Of a DNA stretch of 44,928 nt, positions 23,301 through 30,760 are shown one piece after another. Position 1 is the stretch's first letter. Every line of letters begins with the position of its first letter. The position numbers and the translations under genes were made by a program. Below the pieces are notes generated by a model. That model made no database searches, was not told the origin of the DNA, and was given only the letters and a program-made list of their open reading frames with translations. The stretch is from a virus: IMG/VR virus record IMGVR_UViG_3300022226_000009, positions 1 through 44,928 of that record, one strand, 5' to 3'.

Positions 23301-24617
23301 ATTGTCACTGGGCTAAACACTGGCGTTACTTATTATTGCACGGCTTCTGCGATTGATGCCTTTGGCAACGAAAGCGCGAAAGCCACAGAACAGTCATTTG
23401 TCGCTGCTATTCCAAGTACGCCAAGCCGGTCGTACACAGACATAACTGGAACGACGACCATATCCGGCCCCGGCGACTATCGCTTAACGGCCAGCTTTGC
23501 GGGCAAGGTCACTATTGATTCCAGCGATGTCTACTTATACGGCAACGGTCAGACCATCACGTTTGATGCTGACCACGGCATAGAGATCGACTACGGTACA
23601 CAGGATAATGTCGAGATAGACGGCGTATCATTCACCGCTACTGGTGGTGCTGGCGCAAACATTAGAGTGCTTGGCAACCTGACCAACAGCAAGATACATG
23701 ACTGTGGGTTTGAGTCGAGAAACCCCGGAACTGCCGCCATAGATGCAAGCGGAGGTATGTCTGGCACAAGAGTTTATTCAAACACGCTTTCTATTGACAC
23801 TGGCACAACGGTTGGTACGGCGCGTGATGCCGTTATGGGACGGAGTTGCAACGGCCCTAACCTGAAATTCTTTAACAACACGATTACTTGTGTCAATGCC
23901 GCAAGGGATGGCGGTTATGCTGATTGTCAAGACGTAGATATTTTTGCGGATACTTGCACGTTCTCAGCGCCCTGTGGTCAAGCTACTTATATCTCAAACT
24001 ACAAACACGGCGGCGTTTATATACATGACTGCAACATCGACGCCTCGGCCATTACGACTGGCAGGGTCATCCACTTTGACGGCAGTCAAGACTATCTGAT
24101 ACTGCACAACACTATAGACGTTGGAACGGGTATGCGCGGTATTGGCTTCCGAGGTGCTGGTGGCGATGCGGTGGATGATGCGAGCGTTGGCTACAACATT
24201 ATTCGTGCTGGCGGCAGAAGTATTGGTGCCGGTATCCGGTTTGGCGGTGACGAGAGCGGCACTAATCCGGCGTCAGGATATGTTTATAACAACACCGTCA
24301 CCGATGCGGCTCGGACTGCGCTGGAGTTTTACGGCGAATGGGATGCCACCCTGACAACTTGGGCAAATACCTTTACCGGGGTTGAAATAACAAACTATGA
24401 CGTTTTGCTTGGTTCCCAATGGAATACCAACAACGACACAATCTCAGGTGATGTTGAAACAGCGGTCAGTGCAGCGGAGTGGAATGTGTTTAACAGCTTT
24501 ACAGCAGGTCAATGTACCGGCTCAACGGCACACATTAACTTTGTAGGATCGTGGGCGGGCTACAACGGTAACAACGACACACCATCGGCACCGACTAACG
24601 TCAAGGAAATTACATGA
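20355..24617 (+). CDS. Giant tail-spike: Calx-beta repeats, glycosidase-like barrel, FN3 and beta-helix
   Basis: GTG at 20355 opens a 1420-residue protein. Residues 1-85 are a short unique head. Two Calx-beta-like repeats follow (about 115-215 and 222-330, each with YxGTExTxxxFxxxRTxG and VSVDW). Residues about 415-760 look like a TIM-barrel glycosidase: GLSVYWADLNPAEGVYDW matches the strand-loop of GH42/GH5-type enzymes, and GISTSYGEEFWM (E559/E560) is a candidate acid/base site. A beta-sandwich (about 780-910), an FN3 domain (about 925-1020) and a right-handed beta-helix (about 1030-1410) complete it. It should bind and cut surface polysaccharide of the host. Catalytic residues are inferred. 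Confidence 0.85.
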   Translation: MANDRIEFTATGRYYKVYRNGEFVSQHTTEREASQKAANELLQDNAAAVHYTHDYVVEAEFVAGDEPEPPDSSLVIPVPTRVRNTAVTPGAAALTITNHIIVPRMTPPATAASTIVLDAASYEGTENTTTQFSATRTNGYSHRVSVDWTLTGAAATPAAGTITFPVGEGQQTVVVELGEVTVDKGGFLALTNPQNLDGGPTPVFGDPYYTNFTTYNEPEVTDIYLNLGSSGYSGTEDTLISFAVNRTGALGTTAVSVDWAITGVTTTPSSGTVTFAADDSQQPVEVAAGLVTGTTAGTLTLSNSQNLSGDANTVSLSAPLTASFTVVDVGITISTIPDITLSVDGTHDMSQYISNPQSEAITTSMTGLDLSKATYDSGTMELRGVAATTTPLTGVELLVSTDAFWTLPAGTQAKADTGLFVHNFNSTTSEVEHRGLSVYWADLNPAEGVYDWTSITDKLNGSLGDYQIVLLIKTNVADKNGIWGAGQSIPQWVLDKHSPALAYMKYDDASNYIQVAAPWDTGLQAELSAFITAFGAQGIHNHANFLGAYVHGISTSYGEEFWMDAAAVASLEAAGMTPALLQSSFTDRLNWWATAVGAQVGKLGWVKAEWFQTNASANHAAYQLVGPVLDDLAYTLGMGTRWGNSEKYWGRNNEDGQSYDADGYLETDYTNLILAEQRFFANENEYNGSSQPDEAYEYRMACLRTLAMGQRLMWVEDRRVALDPTISEYYTLIAGKTAAESPDAWSVQIEADRDNSPTLKNFERFLYQREAAGSVTTRSLPVTRSVHSHDAGSPVDWTARTTNVASGNDRITFTVDQAFLPVGSGATVDLKVEWLDDGASWKVLYSTPTGTAEAGPFAGINDTNLKTREVALSNFDTTQNLTGGFDFALVATQGDLTVSAARILREVGTAAQSVVAGILNLASGQGGSAQLHFEWTRPTTSTDASVLRDLRSFKIYVGTSSGNYNVLGTDTFGTGQKGATECIVTGLNTGVTYYCTASAIDAFGNESAKATEQSFVAAIPSTPSRSYTDITGTTTISGPGDYRLTASFAGKVTIDSSDVYLYGNGQTITFDADHGIEIDYGTQDNVEIDGVSFTATGGAGANIRVLGNLTNSKIHDCGFESRNPGTAAIDASGGMSGTRVYSNTLSIDTGTTVGTARDAVMGRSCNGPNLKFFNNTITCVNAARDGGYADCQDVDIFADTCTFSAPCGQATYISNYKHGGVYIHDCNIDASAITTGRVIHFDGSQDYLILHNTIDVGTGMRGIGFRGAGGDAVDDASVGYNIIRAGGRSIGAGIRFGGDESGTNPASGYVYNNTVTDAARTALEFYGEWDATLTTWANTFTGVEITNYDVLLGSQWNTNNDTISGDVETAVSAAEWNVFNSFTAGQCTGSTAHINFVGSWAGYNGNNDTPSAPTNVKEIT

Positions 24618-24709
24618 TGGATGCAATTTCGACAGTCTCATCCGACGACGTAATCGGCGCTGCTGAGAACCCGTGGAACATAACGGGTACGGGGTTTTGG
24701 GCTGACTGA
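24614..24709 (+). CDS. Translationally coupled 31-residue ORF between spike genes
   Basis: ATG at 24614 overlaps the stop of the giant spike as ATGA, and the ORF ends in TGATG, overlapping the next spike start. The product MMDAISTVSSDDVIGAAENP continues WNITGTGFWAD. It resembles a single beta-turn of an Ig or spike domain and could be a remnant or a connector peptide. Perfect stop/start coupling on both sides is strong evidence of translation; its function is unknown. Confidence 0.7.
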   Translation: MMDAISTVSSDDVIGAAENPWNITGTGFWAD

Positions 24710-26727
24710 TGGCAATTTACACATCAAACCCGTTTAGTGTGACGGTGCAAACCGCACCAGAGGTTGCACTAATCACCGAGGACACGCTGTTACAGGTCTA
24801 CCCGAAATCGGTGTGGCTGCGTAAGGTTATTGTCGGTACACCGAGACAAGAGACAATCACCCTGACTAACCCCAGTGCTGCGTCGATTGCCCTGACCAGC
24901 TACGTTAACTCGAACTCAGAATACGACATTACCGGCCTGTCGCAGTCCGAGGTTATTGGACCGGGCGCTACTAAGACCTTCACCATTGACTACGATCCGT
25001 TTGCTGGCGGCGGTGTAGTTCAAACAGGCTCATTGACACTCAACTGCAACAATGGTCAGACCCATGTTATCCAGATATGGTCGAGCAAGTTTGACTCAGC
25101 CATCACACCGACAGCGGTATCAGCCGCAGGCACACTCAGCACCGACAACGCCACGTATGTCTTGCAGAACGATCTTGATGAGTCTGGTACGGTATTTAGC
25201 ATTGCTGGCGATCACGTATCGCTGGACTTGAACGGGCATACAATCAAGTACGGCAGCGGCGGTGCAAGTGGTGTTCATGGTGTGACCGTTACCAGTAAGG
25301 GGCTTGGCTTTCACGTTTACAACGGCACGATTGAGCAGTCCGGCTACGCTACGGCATCCTCTGCCGGTACGTCCAATCATCCGGTCAACATCACGAACCA
25401 GAATGGTGCGCAAGAGGTTGAGGTATCAAACCTGACAATCAACGTCGATGGTAATAACGCAAGGGCCGTCGAGCAGTACCAATCGCCGCGCTCTATCTGG
25501 GTACACGACAATACCATCAACAGTAAAGTTGACACGATCACCAGTCGTCACTCTTTTGATGGCGTAATGATTAACGTACACCAAACCAACGCCACTCGTA
25601 TGCCAAGGGTCAATGGCAATGTGGTCTCTGGATCAATGCAGGGCGCGATCTACTGCGCCTATCAATCGGGGCACACCAACCAGATTTACAATAACACCAT
25701 CACAATGAACTCGGTGTTTGTTAACGACTTCGCCATTATTTGTGGTGAGGGTTCAGATACCTTTGGCAATACGATTGATTCCAGTGCGGGCAGTAGCCGA
25801 GGTATCAGGCCGCACCGTAACTGTCACATTTACGACAACACGGTAACAGTTCGATCACAAGCTCAATACCCTGAATACAGTGGTTGCCAGTTGAGCGGCA
25901 CGTATGCCATTCAATTCGAGAACGAAAGCGGCTACTACATTTACGGAACCAGAACTTACAACAACACATTCACAGCTTATGCCGATGAGTGCGGCGCGAG
26001 CGCGTTACGGATCACTGGTGATGTAGGTATACCTTCGTCCGACAACAAGATATTCCGTAATGTGTTCAAATCATTGTGGCAGTCTGGCGCAACTAAGCGG
26101 GCGCAGACGGGCAACCAAGTTGACGCACCGTTCGCGGTTTCACTGGCAAGCGAAGGGTCTGGCATTGGCTATGAAATAACCAACAATGAATTTGAGTACG
26201 CGGCTGGCTTCATGTGGGTTGGGTATTCTGGATTCGAGGACTTGCGGATTACCAACTCTGTGATTGAGGTATCTGCTGACCCAAGCACTTCACCAGTCCT
26301 TGTCTTTAAGCGCATGACCACTGGCAAGCCGAATTATGGTGGGCATGAGTTCATTGATAACACGTTGACTGGTAATAATTACAGCGATGCGACCTTCGAG
26401 GAAACCGGGTCTATCGACTGGATCAATGGCTGGACGCTCACGGTTGTTGTGACTTCTGATGGCTCAACGCCTATCAGTGGTGCAACGGTAGTCATAGACG
26501 ATGCCGATGCGCTTGAGGTATCGAACCAGACAACCCCGGCTAACGGCACGGTCACGGCAGAACTTACCGAGAACGCATACTCAGGGGTATCGAGCCTGAC
26601 AACAGATGCCAAGACCCCGCACGACCTGACGATTACTGCGGGTGGTTATACAACCAGAACACCATCTATTACGATGAACGCAACCAAGACAGTCACAATT
26701 AACATGACAACTGGAGCCGTAACCTAA
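24709..26727 (+). CDS. Tail-spike with Hydin/ASPM-like Ig domain and beta-helix
   Basis: The 672-residue protein has an N-terminal Ig-like domain (about 30-125) of the HYDIN/choice-of-anchor type, with PRQETITLTNPSAASIALTS and GPGATKTFTIDYDPF. Residues 135-560 are a right-handed parallel beta-helix with regular short strands and Asn-rich turns (LDLNGHTIKYG, VYNGTIEQSG, IYNNTITMNS, IYDNTVTVRS). The C-terminal 95 residues are a beta-sandwich, perhaps carboxypeptidase-regulatory-like (ISGATVVIDDADALEV). Pectate-lyase-fold spikes usually recognise or cleave capsule or O-antigen; no catalytic residues can be named. Start and end overlap neighbours (TGATG, TAATG). Confidence 0.85.
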   Translation: MAIYTSNPFSVTVQTAPEVALITEDTLLQVYPKSVWLRKVIVGTPRQETITLTNPSAASIALTSYVNSNSEYDITGLSQSEVIGPGATKTFTIDYDPFAGGGVVQTGSLTLNCNNGQTHVIQIWSSKFDSAITPTAVSAAGTLSTDNATYVLQNDLDESGTVFSIAGDHVSLDLNGHTIKYGSGGASGVHGVTVTSKGLGFHVYNGTIEQSGYATASSAGTSNHPVNITNQNGAQEVEVSNLTINVDGNNARAVEQYQSPRSIWVHDNTINSKVDTITSRHSFDGVMINVHQTNATRMPRVNGNVVSGSMQGAIYCAYQSGHTNQIYNNTITMNSVFVNDFAIICGEGSDTFGNTIDSSAGSSRGIRPHRNCHIYDNTVTVRSQAQYPEYSGCQLSGTYAIQFENESGYYIYGTRTYNNTFTAYADECGASALRITGDVGIPSSDNKIFRNVFKSLWQSGATKRAQTGNQVDAPFAVSLASEGSGIGYEITNNEFEYAAGFMWVGYSGFEDLRITNSVIEVSADPSTSPVLVFKRMTTGKPNYGGHEFIDNTLTGNNYSDATFEETGSIDWINGWTLTVVVTSDGSTPISGATVVIDDADALEVSNQTTPANGTVTAELTENAYSGVSSLTTDAKTPHDLTITAGGYTTRTPSITMNATKTVTINMTTGAVT

Positions 26728-27698
26728 TGGCAACTATTACACGATACGTCGATCCTGATGCAACCGGCGCAGGTACTGGTGTTGACTGGACCAATGCTTA
26801 CACCTCGCTGAGTGCTTACGAGGCGGCAGAAACGATTACCAACGGTACTGACGATGGTGTGGTGTGGTGTCGATCATCCGCTGGTACAGCAGACACAACA
26901 ACGGCAGCGTTTGGTACTTGGGATTGTAATTCCCTGACAATTCAAGCAGCCAGCGGTGATGAGGCGGTTGCGTCTGGTTGGGACGTATCAAGATACCGAT
27001 TAGACCCCTCGACTGGCTCGGGTATAGAGATTAATGTTCCCGCTAGCGGCGATTATTACGTTATCGGCTTGCAGGTGCGTGGCGCAACAGCTGGCGAGTC
27101 GTGTATTGAAATAATTAACGGCACTGGCGTTCTATACATACAGTCGTGTTATGGCTATACGACGGTTTCGGGAGTTCAAGGGTTCAACTGCAACTCCTCT
27201 ACAACTGGCGATATGCACGTTCGCAATAGCATTGTTTACAGTACAGTAGGCGGCGGCGGTAGTGAGGGTATTATATTTGACGCCTGTGGTACGGGCACCG
27301 CTTACAACTGTGTCGTGTATGGTTTTGAGGACGGCATCGAAATGGACGCCACCGCGTCTGGCGTTACCGTCAGAAACTGTGCGGTGTTTAACAATACCGA
27401 CGATATAGATGATGTGACTGGCGCAACTATCACTCATTGCGCCACCGATGATGGCGACGGCACCAGCGGTGTTACCGCACCAACATGGGCTAATGTCTTT
27501 GAAGATGCGGCTAACGGCGACTTTAGGCTGAAGGCTACCGACACATCGCTTACTGACGCTGGTACACCGCTCAACGGTATATTCACCGATTCAATTAACG
27601 GCGTTGATCGTGGCACATCGAATTGGGATATAGGCGCGTATGAGTATGCAGGCGGCGTAGACACTCCGATCCTGGTACCAACAGGTCCGCTGCGTTGA
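26727..27698 (+). CDS. Right-handed beta-helix tail-spike-like protein, 323 residues
   Basis: The protein opens with RYVDPDATGAGTGVDWTNAY, the usual N-cap signature of secreted right-handed beta-helix proteins (YVDPxAxGxGxGxxWxxAY). Coils follow (DCNSLTIQAASGDEAV, YYVIGLQVRGATAGES, MHVRNSIVYSTVGGGG, AYNCVVYGFEDGIEMD, VRNCAVFNNTDDIDD), and the C-terminus has NWDIGAYEYAG, a closing motif of this group. No signal peptide is present, which fits a virion protein. It probably assembles as part of the tail-spike complex with the two genes before. It may also be a receptor-binding subunit without activity. Confidence 0.85.
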   Translation: MATITRYVDPDATGAGTGVDWTNAYTSLSAYEAAETITNGTDDGVVWCRSSAGTADTTTAAFGTWDCNSLTIQAASGDEAVASGWDVSRYRLDPSTGSGIEINVPASGDYYVIGLQVRGATAGESCIEIINGTGVLYIQSCYGYTTVSGVQGFNCNSSTTGDMHVRNSIVYSTVGGGGSEGIIFDACGTGTAYNCVVYGFEDGIEMDATASGVTVRNCAVFNNTDDIDDVTGATITHCATDDGDGTSGVTAPTWANVFEDAANGDFRLKATDTSLTDAGTPLNGIFTDSINGVDRGTSNWDIGAYEYAGGVDTPILVPTGPLR

Positions 27699-27862
27699 TC
27701 GTAGTCAAGCCGCCTTGCGGCTCCCTAACAGTTAGGACCCAGCTGCCTCACGTCGTAGTGACGCTGCTACTGCGCGTGGAGTACGCAGCACCGTTGTTCA
27801 CCCCGGTAGAAGCTGCGCTGGTCGAAGTACATAGCCGGGGGCCGCCTGGTACAGCGTGTTAA
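27695..27862 (+). CDS. Possible coupled 55-residue protein
   Basis: TTG at 27695 overlaps the previous stop (TTGA), and the frame runs 55 codons with codon use like its neighbours, ending three bases before the next ATG. The product starts MIVVKPPCGSLTVRTQLPHV and continues VVTLLLRVEYAAPLF, beta-like and without motifs. The ribosome-binding site is weak, and two back-to-back hairpins (27708-27722 and 27724-27736) lie at its start, so the segment could instead be an untranslated structured spacer. Confidence 0.45.
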   Translation: MIVVKPPCGSLTVRTQLPHVVVTLLLRVEYAAPLFTPVEAALVEVHSRGPPGTAC

Positions 27863-27865
27863 GCC

Positions 27866-30760
27866 ATGGCTCGTAATTTACTCTCACTCACTATCTCTGC
27901 GCCGACCTCGGACCCTAACCAGCCTGAGGGCGGCAGTTTTACATATACGGTCACCCCGGCTTTTGCGGGTGGTGGCGGTGTTACTGCGTATGACCTTGAT
28001 CTGCAATGGGATCAAGGTACAGCCACTTGGCAGACCATACCCGGTAGCGGTGGCTTATCGACTGCGGGGACGGCGTACTACGCCAGCACGACCCAAGACA
28101 CCGCATTTACGATCACGGTTGATTGCAATACGGCTGGCAGCTACAACATCCGTGCGATCAATATTGACCGCAGCGTTACCTCTACACCATCCTCGCAAGC
28201 GGTCACAGTTACTGCCTCTAACATCGTCATCGACGGCAGCCAAACGCCGGACCTTGACCCAGATCAGTTGGTATTTACTGGCAAGATTCCTGAGGTATTC
28301 CGGGAAGACTACGTAACGCCTGACATTGATCAGCTCGTACTTGCTGGCAAGATACCGACGCTACAGTACGACACTCCCAAGGCACCGGACAAAGACGCTT
28401 TAGTACTCGCGGGCAAAGTACCCAGTGTCGCAGTTGACCTTACGTTAACCGTAGCACCCGGGCAGCTACGTGCTTACTCAGCCAGGGGCTTATGGCTTAA
28501 TGGCTTAACACCAACCATCGTAGTTTCTGGTGGGGCCGATGTTGACCGCACTCCTGCCGAAGTCGATTTAGCCCTTGCAGGCAAGGTACCGACGCTACTG
28601 CGTGAGGACTACACTGCACCGGCCATCGAAACCTTAGCCCTCGCCGGTAAGGTACCGACGCTCCTGCGCGAAGACGTTGTCGCACCGGGTGCTGACCCCT
28701 TAGTACTCAGCGGCCAAGCACCCAGCGTCGAGCGTGACTACTTCATCGACGTCACCGAAGAGACGCTCGCCCTCACCGGCAAAGCGCCGACAGTCACGGC
28801 TGGCGTGGCTACTGACACAGGCGCGCTGGCGCTGGCGGGCAAAGTACCAACAATTCTGCAGACACAGTCGGCAGCACCAAGCGAAGACAGCTTGGTGCTG
28901 GACGGCAAAACACCGACGCTGCTGCGCGAGGACTACGTCAGTCCTGCCATCGATGACCTGGCACTGACTGGCTATGCGCCGTCTGTTGAACGTGATTACT
29001 TTATCGATGTAAGTGAAAAGACCCTAGCGTTAACAGGTAAAGAGTTTTCGATCCTAAGTGGTCAGGCGTTCTCACCCGAGGTTGACGCGCTGGCACTCAG
29101 TGGCCAGGCACCGACTGTCTTACAAACTTTCTCAGCAGCGCCCGCCGCAGAGACGCTCGCACTGAGTGGCCAGGCACCAACGGTGCTCAGTGCAGCGTTG
29201 TTCGTGCCGCCTGTTGATACGTTAGTACTGGCAGGCCAGGCACCCAGCGTCGAACGTGACTACTTCATCGACGTTGGCGCAGATACCTTAGCGCTGACTG
29301 GTAAGCCCCCCGTGGCGCTCACTGGTCTGGCGTTCGCGCCGCCCGTCGATACGCTGGTACTGGCTGGCCAGGCACCCAGTGTAGAACGTGATTACTTCAT
29401 AGCTGTTGGCGCAGAAACCCTGGCGCTGGCAGGCCAAGTACCAGTAATACCGTCAACAGCCGCCGCGCTGCCCGAGGCAGCCACGTTAACGCTAACAGGT
29501 CAGCAACCAGTACGCGGCTACGGCTTGCTCTTGCGGGGCGCAGCACCGACGCTGTCAATTGGTGAGTCAGTAGCACCTGCCGCAGATACTCTGGCACTGA
29601 CTGGCAAAGTACCTATAGCCGACCGGGGCGATGTACCCGCGCCAGCCGCAGGGACGCTGGCACTGACAGGCCAGTCGCTAGTACCGTACGCAGCGGGTAC
29701 GTTCATTGTCGAGCCTGCCGCAGAGACACTGACCTTCACTGGTCACATACCGGGCGTCGAGTCAGCACCGACCACGCTTACTAACCCGCCAGTTGGTCCA
29801 TTAACGCTGACCGGCAACGCGACGACCCGCGCCCGTGGTTTGTTGCTGCGCGGTTACGCTCCGAACGTAGCACTCAGTAGTCCGAAGCCGGGTAAAGGCA
29901 CGCTGACACTCAGCGGCCAAGCGCTCAGCATCGTCGATACGTCGCCGCAGGATACGGTCGTAGCGCCGAGCCGTAACCGCCGTGAGCTGGAAGGCTACAA
30001 CCCGGTCCTTGAAGACAGCCAGACCGCCTTAGACAGCTCCGCTAAGTTGCTGGGTTACCCACCGCAGGCGTGGGCATCATCACCAATATTTTACCCGGCA
30101 ACAGGGGCACTGACGTTCACTGGTCACATACCGCCGACGAAGCTGGAGTTCGCGCCTGCCGCTGACACCCTGGCACTGAGTGGCCAGGCACCGACGCTTG
30201 CTCTGTCTAACAACTACGCCATTACCCCGGCAGCCGGGGCGCTGGCGCTGCTTGGCCAGACCCCGGGTATCAGTGGCCCGCTGGTCTTTAACATCATCGT
30301 TGATGAGGCGACGCTCAGCATTACCGAGCAGCTGGCCTACGTTGGTCGCTCGATAACGCCGCCTGCAGTAGCTCGGAACCTTAACGGCAAGGTGCCGCTG
30401 GCGGGCGACTTTATCAACCCAGTCAGGCAGCCAGCCGCTGCCACGCTGGCACTGAGTGGCCAGGCACCGGCTGCGGTTGATGTCGGTTATAACCTGCAGA
30501 TTGACGCAGCCACACTGACGCTTAATGGTCAGACGCTCAGCGGCGAAGAAGTCCACAACGTACTGGTGCCTGTCGGTGAGCTAAACCTCACGGGCTACTT
30601 GGCTATTTACCAGCCTTTCGTAGCTCCGGGAGCGGCGACACTAACACTAAGCGGCGGCGCTGGCGCGGTACTATCGACGGTACGGATTCGCAGGCACGGC
30701 GCACGACTGCGGTGTATCAGCTTAACGACGAGGCGCGGCATTAAGATGCTGTACGACTGA
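27866..30760 (+). CDS. Tail-associated protein built of 22-residue repeats
   Basis: The 964-residue protein starts with an Ig-like domain (about 1-125, SFTYTVTPAFAGGGGVTAYD). From about residue 130 to the end it is a tandem array of roughly 22-residue units whose consensus is xPxxxTLALxGQAPTVxxxxxx, for example VDTLVLAGQAPSVERDYFI. More than 25 units can be read, many exact in the LxLxGxxP core, with a few degenerate ones (ETLSLGG, LLLRGYAP). Each unit would form one short beta-strand and turn, giving a stiff solenoid or fibre. No enzymatic motif is present. The short C-terminus is basic (RIRRHGARLRCISL). The next gene overlaps by one base and holds the same repeats, so both probably form one structure. 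Confidence 0.8.
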   Translation: MARNLLSLTISAPTSDPNQPEGGSFTYTVTPAFAGGGGVTAYDLDLQWDQGTATWQTIPGSGGLSTAGTAYYASTTQDTAFTITVDCNTAGSYNIRAINIDRSVTSTPSSQAVTVTASNIVIDGSQTPDLDPDQLVFTGKIPEVFREDYVTPDIDQLVLAGKIPTLQYDTPKAPDKDALVLAGKVPSVAVDLTLTVAPGQLRAYSARGLWLNGLTPTIVVSGGADVDRTPAEVDLALAGKVPTLLREDYTAPAIETLALAGKVPTLLREDVVAPGADPLVLSGQAPSVERDYFIDVTEETLALTGKAPTVTAGVATDTGALALAGKVPTILQTQSAAPSEDSLVLDGKTPTLLREDYVSPAIDDLALTGYAPSVERDYFIDVSEKTLALTGKEFSILSGQAFSPEVDALALSGQAPTVLQTFSAAPAAETLALSGQAPTVLSAALFVPPVDTLVLAGQAPSVERDYFIDVGADTLALTGKPPVALTGLAFAPPVDTLVLAGQAPSVERDYFIAVGAETLALAGQVPVIPSTAAALPEAATLTLTGQQPVRGYGLLLRGAAPTLSIGESVAPAADTLALTGKVPIADRGDVPAPAAGTLALTGQSLVPYAAGTFIVEPAAETLTFTGHIPGVESAPTTLTNPPVGPLTLTGNATTRARGLLLRGYAPNVALSSPKPGKGTLTLSGQALSIVDTSPQDTVVAPSRNRRELEGYNPVLEDSQTALDSSAKLLGYPPQAWASSPIFYPATGALTFTGHIPPTKLEFAPAADTLALSGQAPTLALSNNYAITPAAGALALLGQTPGISGPLVFNIIVDEATLSITEQLAYVGRSITPPAVARNLNGKVPLAGDFINPVRQPAAATLALSGQAPAAVDVGYNLQIDAATLTLNGQTLSGEEVHNVLVPVGELNLTGYLAIYQPFVAPGAATLTLSGGAGAVLSTVRIRRHGARLRCISLTTRRGIKMLYD
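28256..30690 (+). repeat. Array of 66-bp in-frame tandem repeats
   Basis: The coding sequence repeats every 66 bp (22 codons). A pair of nearly identical blocks begins at 29213 and 29345, 132 bp apart (two units), and GGCCAGGCACC recurs at several unit starts. Copies differ mainly at third codon positions, so protein selection keeps the pattern. The repeats would allow length change by recombination. Confidence 0.75.

Noticed and set aside
28256-30690. CRISPR-like tandem repeats
   Set aside because: The period is 66 bp, in frame, with silent differences and no unique spacers; it is protein repeat coding.
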